Made by a program: the position numbers and the translations under genes. From positions 1 to 64,000 of the forward strand of contig JAPLSQ010000021.1 in the NCBI GenBank assembly GCA_026398535.1: DNA of 64,000 nt, read 5' to 3'. Positions 46,522 to 55,317 of this stretch are shown one piece after another. The DNA comes from Candidatus Sumerlaeota bacterium (lineage in GTDB: Bacteria > Sumerlaeota > Sumerlaeia > Sumerlaeales > Sumerlaeaceae). The notes under the pieces are model-generated. The model did not search any database and was not told where the DNA came from. It worked only from the letters and a program-made list of their open reading frames with translations. The stretch's first letter is position 1. Each line of letters starts with the position of its first letter.

Positions 46522-49500
46522 ATGATCAGCGTATCCCGGCCGAACAGATTCATCGCTATATGCGCGTTGATAACACCCCTTGTTTTGACGGCATCTTCCG
46601 CGCCCGGGAAATCACACGAATCCCGTCCCGCCGCCAAACAGCGCTTTTCCGCACCATCCTCCGCGCCGCGTCCGGCTATACATGCTCCGGCGACCTCTCT
46701 GTCCGCGCAATTGCTGAATCCCGGCTTTGAGCAGGTCGACGGCGCGGGCTTTCCGCTGTTCTGGGAAATGGTTTACGAGGCCTATGCCGACGCGGACGCC
46801 TCCCTCGCACACAGCGGCACATATTCCGTGCGTTCTTCTTACCGTTTCGGCTGGGGACAAACAATCCTCACGCCATGTTCCCCTTTCCAGACGTTCGCAT
46901 TGACCGGATACACCGCGGCAGAGTTTGCCGTGGAACAAGCGCGCACGCGATTCGCTTTTTTTAACGGCGCGGGACAATGGTTCAGGGACATCAACGACTA
47001 CTCCCCCATCGCCCCGGATCAGCCCTACGGATGGTTCTGGACATCAGCCTTCGTTCCGCGCGGCGCACAGTCCGTGTTTCTCGGCATTGGAGGAAGATGG
47101 TTGCAGTCATGGCTTCGTTTCGACGATCTCGCGCTTTACACAGAACAATTTTCAACAGCTAGGAAACCAGCAGGTGAAGCATGGAAGCTCAACGACAATT
47201 CGCACGAGACTTCCAGCGGAATCGTCATGCAGAATGGCGGATCGATGTGCCAGCGTGTGGCAACAGGCCGCGACAATCAGGCATACTTCGTCGCAGGCCA
47301 ATACTCCGCCGATGCGCCCGCCCAGCTCACCGCGTGCGATCAATGGCTCCCGCGCGGAGGCGACGAGACAACGATCACATCCTGCGTCACAATCCCGCTT
47401 GCCGCCGGTGAAGGATATTTTCTTGCGGATGTTCCGCGGCCAGCCGGTTTTTGCCCGGGGCAGTCGCTGGTCACGCTCACCGCCGCCGCGCAAGGAACGT
47501 TGCGCGCATGGAATGTCACCCGCGGATTCGCCAAAGTTGAACCAACCGTGCTGTCCACTGGCGGCGGCACACCCGATCGCGGGCTCAAACTCACCGCCGC
47601 GTGGCCGGAGCATCTGACCACGGCAAGCATCCGGATACTGCGCGCCGGCAGCACTGTCGTCACGAGCCTTGATGCCGCGCAACATGGCACATCATGCCGC
47701 GCCGAGTGGGATGGCGGAGAAGAAACATCCGGCCAATACTCCGCCGAATTCATTCTTGTCTCCGAATCGGGCATCCCGATCGTGCTTCGAAGGCCATTCC
47801 AGATCATCCGCCAAAACATGATTCCCGCGCCTCCGCCATGCAAACGCCCGGAATTTGTCCGCGGCGCCTGGATTTTTTCAGTTTTTGACGATAACGATGC
47901 CGCCATCGAACAGGTCTTCCAGCTTGCCAAAGCCGACGGCTACAACATGGCGATGGCGCACTGCCGCGCCGACCAGCTCGGCGCCGTGCGCGCCGCGGCC
48001 GAAAAGTTTAGACTGCCCTTCATTGCGCAGGCCATTGAGAACCGCGACATTTTCGATGAGTATGCGCGGCGCGATTATTTCAGCAAAGCGGATTACCTTG
48101 CCCAATTGCATGATATAAACGACGAGGCCGCCACTTCGCCGATCTTCCTGGGATTGTACATCACCGATGAGCCGGGCACAGCCGATGCGCTCGATCTGTT
48201 CAGGCGCGCCAATCTTGCCGTCGCTCAGGATGGGCGCCTCGGCGCGGGATTCGCCGTTCTGCCCGATTCCGTCACGACCGCTGAGCTTGCGTTAACAAGC
48301 GCTCCCGTTGTCTTAATCGACCATTATCCATTCCGCGCCAGCAATCCCCGGAACAACACCGGCGCGCTTCTTGCATCTGTCGGGATCGCAAACGATTACG
48401 CGCGCGCCGCCGCCGCCATGGGACGGGACATGTGGTATGTGAACCAATCCTTCACAAGCTTCACCGGCGAACCATTCCGCGCATTGCCCAATTCCATGCA
48501 CCGCGGGCAACTCGGCGCCGCGGTCATGAGCGGCTGCCGGGGGATCATCCCATTCTCCTATTCATCGATCGGCTCGATGGAAGGACAGCGCGGGCCGCAA
48601 CTCGAGGCCGGCCGCAGCCTCGATGAATATGCCGCATTCAACAGCATCATGGACCGGCTCGGACCGGTCATCATGAACCTCAGCCTGCCGGTCATCGATT
48701 CCTGCGCGCCGCGTCCATTTGCCGTCACCACAGCGCTGGACAAGACCGGTTCAATGTATGTCTTCATCCTCAACGGAGATGACCTGTCAACCCAGACGCT
48801 TCGCATCGGTTTGTCGCCGCCCCCAATCGCCCCCCTACAGGAACTCGTATCCCAGCGCATGCTCCCCGTTGAAGGCGACGCCACAGTGCCGGTTCAGCTT
48901 GCGCCGGGCGCATGGGCCATGATCGCAACGGGACTTGCTCAACCAAGCGGGTATTCTTTCAGCAGCGCTCCTGCCCCACAACTCTCCACCATCAATCTGC
49001 CCGTGACGCATCAATTCGTGCTGCACCGCGCCCTTGGCGCGCCACAGCCCCCTCTTGGGCTTGATTTTGACAGCAACACCTCGCGGATTGCCGTCAGCGC
49101 AGGGGAATATCCCCTCGAGGCATCCTGTCCGCAAATTTACATTCTGGGCGCCGATGGAAGCGTGGTTCAGACGCCGGGACCCCTGCTTTACCCGTCGGAA
49201 CGCACAAATTTCAAGCCCGACCAGCTTGTCGCGCGCTCGGCGCTGCTGCTCGGGGTCAGATTCTTCGACACAAATGATCCGGGGGGCCAGCCGGTCGCCG
49301 AATACACAGGTCACACAGGCGGCGCCTTCGACAGCGCCGTCAGCGGCAACATCTTCTGGCTGACGCTTGGAGACTTCGGCATCCGCCGTCTCAAAAAAAC
49401 AACTCATGGAATGAAAAACGTCGAGACCGGACTCTCCGAATCAGGCAGTTATCACGAGGTGTTTGGCCCGTTCGCCGATGGCAGCGTCACGGCGATTGTC

Positions 49501-49980
49501 AAGGATGTCGGTCTTCATAACATCAAACCGGGCGCTCTCAACGAGCCTTTCCACAAAGTGCTCGGGTTGCGACGTGTCCATGAAACAGCATCACTCAACG
49601 AGAACGGGATGCTGGCCGTGCCGCGATTTCAGAACGGCGTGTCACTTGTTCAACTCGATACAAACGGCGAACCGGCGTTCCTGACCAACATCGCTTCCGA
49701 TGCTGTCGAGGCAGGCGGATGCGCATGGATCACGGCAAACATTTTGGCCGTGAATGACGGTGTGTACAATGTCCGATTCTATAATGTGGAAACATCGGGC
49801 GCCGCGCGCCTGCTTGGCACATGGAGACCGGACATCAACGAGCCGTTCTATCTGCGCAACATCGCCGCGCGCGGCAACCGCATGGCCATCGGCTTGCATG
49901 ACGGGCGTGTCATCGTGGCCGACACATCCAGCCTTATCACTTCATCAGCCGTCAATTCCGACTGGCAGATGCTGGAATAA
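46522..49980 (+). CDS. Large secreted multidomain protein (CBM-like, FlgD-like Ig, TIM-barrel-like and propeller-like parts)
   Basis: The 1152-residue protein has a signal peptide (residues 1-28). Residues about 65-205 are CBM/jelly-roll-like (LNPGFEQVDGAGFPLFWEM). A segment near 390-430 reads AEWDGGEETSGQYSAEF, a FlgD-like Ig signature. Residues about 445-760 look like a TIM-barrel hydrolase, with a possible acid Glu near 548 in GLYITDEPG. The last 330 residues look beta-rich, perhaps propeller-like. Its 3' end overlaps that of trpA by 29 nt on the opposite strand. Substrate is unknown; glycan binding or cutting is likely. Confidence 0.65.
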   Translation: MISVSRPNRFIAICALITPLVLTASSAPGKSHESRPAAKQRFSAPSSAPRPAIHAPATSLSAQLLNPGFEQVDGAGFPLFWEMVYEAYADADASLAHSGTYSVRSSYRFGWGQTILTPCSPFQTFALTGYTAAEFAVEQARTRFAFFNGAGQWFRDINDYSPIAPDQPYGWFWTSAFVPRGAQSVFLGIGGRWLQSWLRFDDLALYTEQFSTARKPAGEAWKLNDNSHETSSGIVMQNGGSMCQRVATGRDNQAYFVAGQYSADAPAQLTACDQWLPRGGDETTITSCVTIPLAAGEGYFLADVPRPAGFCPGQSLVTLTAAAQGTLRAWNVTRGFAKVEPTVLSTGGGTPDRGLKLTAAWPEHLTTASIRILRAGSTVVTSLDAAQHGTSCRAEWDGGEETSGQYSAEFILVSESGIPIVLRRPFQIIRQNMIPAPPPCKRPEFVRGAWIFSVFDDNDAAIEQVFQLAKADGYNMAMAHCRADQLGAVRAAAEKFRLPFIAQAIENRDIFDEYARRDYFSKADYLAQLHDINDEAATSPIFLGLYITDEPGTADALDLFRRANLAVAQDGRLGAGFAVLPDSVTTAELALTSAPVVLIDHYPFRASNPRNNTGALLASVGIANDYARAAAAMGRDMWYVNQSFTSFTGEPFRALPNSMHRGQLGAAVMSGCRGIIPFSYSSIGSMEGQRGPQLEAGRSLDEYAAFNSIMDRLGPVIMNLSLPVIDSCAPRPFAVTTALDKTGSMYVFILNGDDLSTQTLRIGLSPPPIAPLQELVSQRMLPVEGDATVPVQLAPGAWAMIATGLAQPSGYSFSSAPAPQLSTINLPVTHQFVLHRALGAPQPPLGLDFDSNTSRIAVSAGEYPLEASCPQIYILGADGSVVQTPGPLLYPSERTNFKPDQLVARSALLLGVRFFDTNDPGGQPVAEYTGHTGGAFDSAVSGNIFWLTLGDFGIRRLKKTTHGMKNVETGLSESGSYHEVFGPFADGSVTAIVKDVGLHNIKPGALNEPFHKVLGLRRVHETASLNENGMLAVPRFQNGVSLVQLDTNGEPAFLTNIASDAVEAGGCAWITANILAVNDGVYNVRFYNVETSGAARLLGTWRPDINEPFYLRNIAARGNRMAIGLHDGRVIVADTSSLITSSAVNSDWQMLE

Positions 49981-50779
49981 GCGGAGCCTTCATCGCTCGG
50001 GTGTATTCCTCCACGCGGGCGCCCAAATCCTTCTCGCCGCGGTTAGCCGATATCAGATCGATCAGCGCGCTGCCCACCACCACGCCATCGGCATATTGCG
50101 CGACCTCGGCGGCCTGATCAGGCCGCGCAATGCCAAATCCGACAACGACGGGCAAATTGGTCACCCGCCGCAGATCTCGGATCGGTTCATCGAGTTTGAA
50201 CGATGCGCTATTGCGCGCTCCCGTAACGCCCTTCACAGATATGTAATAAATGAATCCGCTGGCATGTTGCGCAATAAGCGCTTTGCGTTCAGAGGTGGTG
50301 GTCGGCGCCACAAGGCAGATCAGATGCAATCCTTTATCGCTCAGACAGTGCGCCGCCTCGGCGCACTCCTCCACCGGCAGATCAGGAACCAGCACGGCAT
50401 CCGTGCCCGCCCTCGCGGCATCGCCCGCAAAACGTTCCAGACCATAATGAAAGAACGGATTATAGGCTCCGAACAGAACAATGGGCGTGTCATGTTTCCG
50501 GCGGAATTCATGCACCATCTCAAGAATGCCCTGCAGAGTTGTGCCCGCCGCAAGCGCTTCCTGCGAGGCGCGCTGGATTGTGGGCCCATCCGCGATGGGA
50601 TCGCTGAAGGGAACGCCCAGCTCGATGATGTCAGCCCCTCCGCGCACCAAGGCATCAAGCAGCGGCAGCGTGAAACCGGGCGCGGGAAAACCGGCAGTCA
50701 AATACGGAATCAGCGCCCGCTCCCCGCGTTGTTGAAGTTGCTCAAAAATGCGCGCGATCCGGCTATTCATGACAGGCAA
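49952..50779 (-). CDS. trpA: Tryptophan synthase alpha subunit
   Basis: The 275-residue protein has the TrpA catalytic acids Glu53 (IIELGVPFSDP) and Asp64 (ADGPTIQRA), equal to E. coli Glu49 and Asp60, and the phosphate loop GVTGARNS plus VVGFGIARPDQAAEV. It converts indole-3-glycerol phosphate to indole and glyceraldehyde 3-phosphate, feeding TrpB. trpB and the rest of the pathway are not adjacent. The gene is convergent with the large secreted protein gene, overlapping its 3' end by 29 nt, and diverges from the copper ATPase with about 33 nt between. Confidence 0.96.
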   Translation of the reverse strand: MPVMNSRIARIFEQLQQRGERALIPYLTAGFPAPGFTLPLLDALVRGGADIIELGVPFSDPIADGPTIQRASQEALAAGTTLQGILEMVHEFRRKHDTPIVLFGAYNPFFHYGLERFAGDAARAGTDAVLVPDLPVEECAEAAHCLSDKGLHLICLVAPTTTSERKALIAQHASGFIYYISVKGVTGARNSASFKLDEPIRDLRRVTNLPVVVGFGIARPDQAAEVAQYADGVVVGSALIDLISANRGEKDLGARVEEYTRAMKAPLIPASASRN

Positions 50780-50812
50780 TGGTATTCCTTAGATGGAGAT
50801 TGATGTCAGTGT

Positions 50813-53080
50813 GTGGTTGAATGTTTTTCTATCCCATATACACACACAATTACAGTGGTTCACAGCACAGATAATCACGATGACGCGGAATGTTCGCTGA
50901 GTGTCGGCGGCATGAGTTGCACGGCGTGCGCGCGGCGCATCGAAAAGGCCGTGTCGGCGCTCAAGGGTGTCAAGACCTGCGCCGTTAATCTTGCCGCCGG
51001 CAGCGCGCGCATTCAATATGATCCGCGAATCATCACAACAGACCGGATCATGGGCGCAATATCCGATATCGGATATGATCCGGCAGAAATGGCGGATGAT
51101 GACGGCGAAAAGTCCCTCGAAGAATCGCAGAAAGCCGGGGAGCGCACACGCGCCATCGAACTGGCCGCCGCCATCGCACTGACTATTCCCGTCGCCATCA
51201 TCGGCATGTTTGAGTTCGTCTTTCCATTCAGCAACTGGCTCCTGCTTGCACTCACCGCGCCGGTCGTATTCTGGGCGGGACGCGGTTTCTTCGCCGGAGC
51301 ATGGAAAGCCCTGCAACACGGCGGCGCCGGCATGAACACGCTCGTTGCGCTTGGCTCCGGATCGGCCTTCATCTTCAGTTTGACGGCCACCATTGCGCCC
51401 GGATGGCTGGAGCAGGCAGGACGCCATCCGCATGTTTACTATGAAGCCGCCGCTGTGATCATCACGCTCATACTGCTTGGCCGTTTTTTGGAATATCGCG
51501 CCCGCAGCCGGACAACGGGCGCCATCAAACGCCTGCTGGCCCGTCAGCCGCTTACGGCGCGCTTGATGCGCAACGACACGGAGATCGAGACGCCAATCGG
51601 CCGGTTGGCCGTCGGGGATATCATCGTTGTGCGGCCTGGTGAAAAAGTGCCCGCCGACGGCATTATCGTCGCCGGTGAATCAAGCATCGACGAATCGCCC
51701 ATGACGGGAGAAAGCATTCCCGCCGACAAAACCGCGGGCGATATGGTCATGAGCGGAACGCTGAACATGATGGGCAGTTTTCGCTTCAAAGCCGTCCGCG
51801 TGGGCAAGGATACCGCCCTACAGCGGATCGTGCGGCTTGTGCGTGAAGCGCAGGCTTCCAAAGCGCCCATTGCCCGGCTTGCCGATGTTATCAGCGGATG
51901 GTTTGTGCCCGCCGTGCTCATCATTGGCGCCATCACCTTCATCACATGGCTGGCCGTGGGACCCGCACCATCGCTTAATCATGCCGTGATTGCCTTTGTC
52001 TCCGTCCTGATCATCTCCTGCCCGTGCGCGCTCGGTCTTGCAACGCCCGTTGCCATCATGGCGGCCACGGGCTGGGGCGCCGAACACGGCATGCTCATCC
52101 GCAATGGCGAGGCTCTCGAAACCGCCTGCGGTGTGAGCGCTATTCTGTTCGACAAAACAGGAACGATAACCACGGGCCGCCCTGAAGCCGCCGACGTGGT
52201 CACAGCCGGGGATATCGAGCCGAACGAGCTTCTGCGGCTGGCGGCCTCGGCAGAAAGCATTTCCGAGCATCCGCTTGGTGCGGCCATCGTCCGCCGCGCG
52301 CGTGATGCGGGAATCGCAACAACCGCTCCTTCACAATTCCTTGCGTTGCCGGGTCGCGGTATCGAAGCAGTGGTTGATGGCCGGACGATTCTTGCCGGAA
52401 ATGCAACTCTGATACGCGACCGCGGCGCAACGTTCGGCGCCCTTGACGACCTTGCCCGAAAATCCGCATCGCATGGCGCCACAACTGTGTTCATCACAGT
52501 CGACGGGATTGCGGCCGGTATCATCGCGATAGCCGATCCGCCAAAGGAATCGGCGCGCCCGGCGATTGATGAGCTTAAACACATGGGTCTGACCATCCAA
52601 ATGATCACAGGGGACAACCGCCTAACGGCCGCATTCGTGGCCGCACAGACGGGCATCGGGAATGTCATTGCCGAAGTGCTGCCCGAGGAGAAAGCCGCGC
52701 GTGTGCGCGATCTTCAGGCGGCCGGGCACAGGGTTGCCATGGTGGGCGATGGCATCAACGATGCGCCCGCGCTGGCCATGTCAGATGTCGGCATTGCCAT
52801 TGGCGCCGGCGCCGATGTGGCCGTGGAGTCGGCGGAAATCACCATTGTCGGGGGCGACCTGCGCTCCATTCCCGCCGCCATCACCCTGTCGCGCCGGACA
52901 CTGCGCGTCATCAAGCAGAACCTTTTCCTCGCGTTCTTTTACAATGTGATCTGCATCCCGCTCGCCGCCGGCGTGTTCTACCATTGGACAGGCTGGCTGT
53001 TGAATCCGATGATCGCAAGCGCCGCAATGGGATTAAGCAGCATATCCGTGGTCACGAACAGCCTGAGACTCACACGCTGA
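50813..53080 (+). CDS. copA: Copper-translocating P-type ATPase (CopA-like)
   Basis: The 755-residue P1B-type ATPase has one N-terminal heavy-metal domain (GMSCTACARRIEKAV), eight predicted helices, the TGES actuator motif (DESPMTGESIPA), the SCPCALGLAT transmembrane metal site, DKTGTITTG phosphorylation site and GDGINDAPALAMSDVGIAIG hinge. The CPC motif places it among Cu(I) exporters. GTG 50813 has GGAG 14 nt upstream, a weak spacing. No CopZ or CueR gene is beside it, and the neighbouring membrane protein gene is convergent. Confidence 0.95.
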   Translation: MVECFSIPYTHTITVVHSTDNHDDAECSLSVGGMSCTACARRIEKAVSALKGVKTCAVNLAAGSARIQYDPRIITTDRIMGAISDIGYDPAEMADDDGEKSLEESQKAGERTRAIELAAAIALTIPVAIIGMFEFVFPFSNWLLLALTAPVVFWAGRGFFAGAWKALQHGGAGMNTLVALGSGSAFIFSLTATIAPGWLEQAGRHPHVYYEAAAVIITLILLGRFLEYRARSRTTGAIKRLLARQPLTARLMRNDTEIETPIGRLAVGDIIVVRPGEKVPADGIIVAGESSIDESPMTGESIPADKTAGDMVMSGTLNMMGSFRFKAVRVGKDTALQRIVRLVREAQASKAPIARLADVISGWFVPAVLIIGAITFITWLAVGPAPSLNHAVIAFVSVLIISCPCALGLATPVAIMAATGWGAEHGMLIRNGEALETACGVSAILFDKTGTITTGRPEAADVVTAGDIEPNELLRLAASAESISEHPLGAAIVRRARDAGIATTAPSQFLALPGRGIEAVVDGRTILAGNATLIRDRGATFGALDDLARKSASHGATTVFITVDGIAAGIIAIADPPKESARPAIDELKHMGLTIQMITGDNRLTAAFVAAQTGIGNVIAEVLPEEKAARVRDLQAAGHRVAMVGDGINDAPALAMSDVGIAIGAGADVAVESAEITIVGGDLRSIPAAITLSRRTLRVIKQNLFLAFFYNVICIPLAAGVFYHWTGWLLNPMIASAAMGLSSISVVTNSLRLTR

Positions 53081-53107
53081 ATTCCGCGCCCCCAACTGCG
53101 CCATGCT

Positions 53108-54082
53108 TCACTGTTTCAGTTCGCGCGCATAGCTGATGTAGCGGTTCAGGAAGGGAATGCCGGCGATTGCCGGGACGATATAACGCAGATTAATGTAAAG
53201 TGCGATCCCGAACATCAGGCTGGGCGGATACTGGGCAAACAGGCTGATGATCGCGGCATCACGCGTGCCAAAACCGGCAATCGTGACCGGCACAAGACCG
53301 ATGAAGATTGCAAGCGGCACAAGCGACATATACTGGCCTGGATCGGGGCGCACGCCAAGGCACAGGAAGAAGAAATAGATCTGCGCGAGATGCAGCACCC
53401 AGATCAACAGTGAATACGCGACAATCCGCCCGCGCCGTGCGCCGCGCGATTGCAGCATCGTGATGACCTCATGGCCGGCAAGCACAAGATCGTGCAGTTT
53501 TTTCAGCCGCGGTTTCCCACCCAGCCATTCAAGCGCGCGCCGGAATCCGGGAAAGGCCGTCATCGGGATGAAATAGACCGCCGCGACAGCGGCCACAGCA
53601 GCCGCGCCCGCCGCGCCCGCAACAATCGCCGCGTGGCGCTGCAGCGGGGTGGCGCCGTCACACGCCAGCATCAGCGCCACCCCGCCCAGCATCATCAATG
53701 CCAGCGCCGCAACATCCAGCATCTTCTCAAACACGACAATGTTCATCGCCCGCTTGAGATCAAGCGTGCCCGTTCGCTTGAGAAAAACGCCCTTCGATAG
53801 ATCGCCCAGTTTCGACGGCAACACAAGATTCATCGTGGCGCTCGCGAGCACGATTCTCACGCATTCGCCCCATGTGATGGGCGCAAAACACATGACAAGC
53901 CGCCGCCAGCGAAAGGCTATGACGCCAACCTGCGGAACGAACATCACCACCGCGAGCGTGAACCATGCCCAATGCGTCGAGCGCAGGTTGGCCAGCAGAG
54001 CCGTGCGGTCCACCCGCCAGAATATCAGCGCCAACAGCGCAACCGTCATGATGAAAGCGAAAAGACGTTTCATGAGAATCAA
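53108..54082 (-). CDS. Lysylphosphatidylglycerol-synthase-type TM (UPF0104, flippase-like) protein
   Basis: The 324-residue polytopic protein has about eight helices and the conserved UPF0104 region (FVPQVGVIAFRWRRL, ATMNLVLPSKLGDLSKGVFLKR, LVPVTIAGFGTRDAAIISLF). These proteins form the membrane part of MprF-like lipid flippases and also occur alone with unknown lipid substrates. There is no synthase domain here. Its neighbours, a copper ATPase and an alpha/beta hydrolase, give no clue. Confidence 0.85.
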   Translation of the reverse strand: MILMKRLFAFIMTVALLALIFWRVDRTALLANLRSTHWAWFTLAVVMFVPQVGVIAFRWRRLVMCFAPITWGECVRIVLASATMNLVLPSKLGDLSKGVFLKRTGTLDLKRAMNIVVFEKMLDVAALALMMLGGVALMLACDGATPLQRHAAIVAGAAGAAAVAAVAAVYFIPMTAFPGFRRALEWLGGKPRLKKLHDLVLAGHEVITMLQSRGARRGRIVAYSLLIWVLHLAQIYFFFLCLGVRPDPGQYMSLVPLAIFIGLVPVTIAGFGTRDAAIISLFAQYPPSLMFGIALYINLRYIVPAIAGIPFLNRYISYARELKQ

Positions 54083-54194
54083 AAAATCAACGCCCGCCGC
54101 GCAGGATTAAGAAAGAAAATTCTTGTTCACATTTCCCGCCCATGAGCCGCCAATAGCCTGCGGAATCAATCAATTTCACAAACTGGTGGAACCC

Positions 54195-55178
54195 ATGATA
54201 AAGCCGCTTAAACATCCGACCGTTCATCCTTGCATCATCACGTTCATTTTTGCCATCGTTGCCATCCGCCTTGCGGCTGTTCCCAATGCCGCGGCGGAGA
54301 CCACATCCACAACAAAAGCATCCAACCCGCCTGTTGTGGCGCTGCGCGACATCAGCAACGCCCCCCGGCTTGCCCGCGGATCAACTGTTGAGTTCAACAC
54401 AAGTGTGGCCCTTTTCCTGCCAGAAGGATGGCAGAATGAAATCAGCCCCGACACGGGCGACCTCAAGGTCACCATCCATTTTCATGGCGCCCAGTGGTTT
54501 GCCATCGAGGAGCATGCGCGCCGCGGCGCCCGCCATCCGCTGATCGCGATCTACCAGGGCGAGGGATCGCGTGTGTACCAGGCTGCTTTTGAAAACCCGC
54601 AGAACCTCAACCAACTGCTTGACCGCGCACTTGCGGAAACGCGCAAACGCGGACCAACGAAGCTGCTCCGGCTTGCCCCAATCGAAGTGCAAAGTTTCAG
54701 CGCGGGCTACGGAGCCGTGCGCGAGTTGCTCAAGCATCCCGATTATGTGCGCGCCATCAGCGCCATCGTGCTTGCCGATTCGCTCTATGCCAGCCTGACC
54801 ACCGGCACGGAGGGCCAGCGCGGCCAGCCCGACCCGGAACAGATGCGGCCGTTCATCGAATATGGCAAACTCGCGGCACGCGGCGACAAATTTTTCCTCC
54901 TTGCGCACTCGGATATCGCGACGCCGGCATACGCCTCAACGGTCGAGACCGGTGACGCGCTCATCGCCGGAGTTGGCGCGCGCCGCGAGCAGGTCACCAC
55001 GGGTTCCCTTGCCGCCGCCGCGCCTGACCTTGGGTTCCCGCTGCTCTCGCGCGCCGACGCCCGCAACTTCCACGTCTGGGGCTACGCCGGCCGCACGCCC
55101 CAGGCCCACATGGCCATCGCCCGCACCATCGCCGAATTCTGGCACGCGCTGTACAACGATGTTAATCCTCCCGCGTAA
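54195..55178 (+). CDS. Secreted alpha/beta-hydrolase-like protein
   Basis: The protein of about 327 residues starts at ATG 54195 with GGTGG upstream, giving a signal peptide (LAAVPNAAAE cleavage area). Alpha/beta-hydrolase features are a nucleophile-elbow-like FSAGYGAVREL with Ser and a C-terminal His in FHVWGYAGRTPQAHM; the oxyanion strand could be KVTIHFHGAQW. The fold is recognised by pattern only. It lies upstream of the alpha-galactosidase gene but is separated by about 140 nt, so it need not be in that unit. Confidence 0.7.
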   Translation: MIKPLKHPTVHPCIITFIFAIVAIRLAAVPNAAAETTSTTKASNPPVVALRDISNAPRLARGSTVEFNTSVALFLPEGWQNEISPDTGDLKVTIHFHGAQWFAIEEHARRGARHPLIAIYQGEGSRVYQAAFENPQNLNQLLDRALAETRKRGPTKLLRLAPIEVQSFSAGYGAVRELLKHPDYVRAISAIVLADSLYASLTTGTEGQRGQPDPEQMRPFIEYGKLAARGDKFFLLAHSDIATPAYASTVETGDALIAGVGARREQVTTGSLAAAAPDLGFPLLSRADARNFHVWGYAGRTPQAHMAIARTIAEFWHALYNDVNPPA

Positions 55179-55317
55179 CCCATCGGGCGTGTGGAAACAT
55201 TTTATGCGTGCAATTCTCGCCATCCAGGTTCAAGGCCATCTTCATTTGGGTGACACCAATATCATGATTGTGGCATGATTTTGATAACCCAGGACATCAA
55301 CGGAAGGGTTCAGGAAG

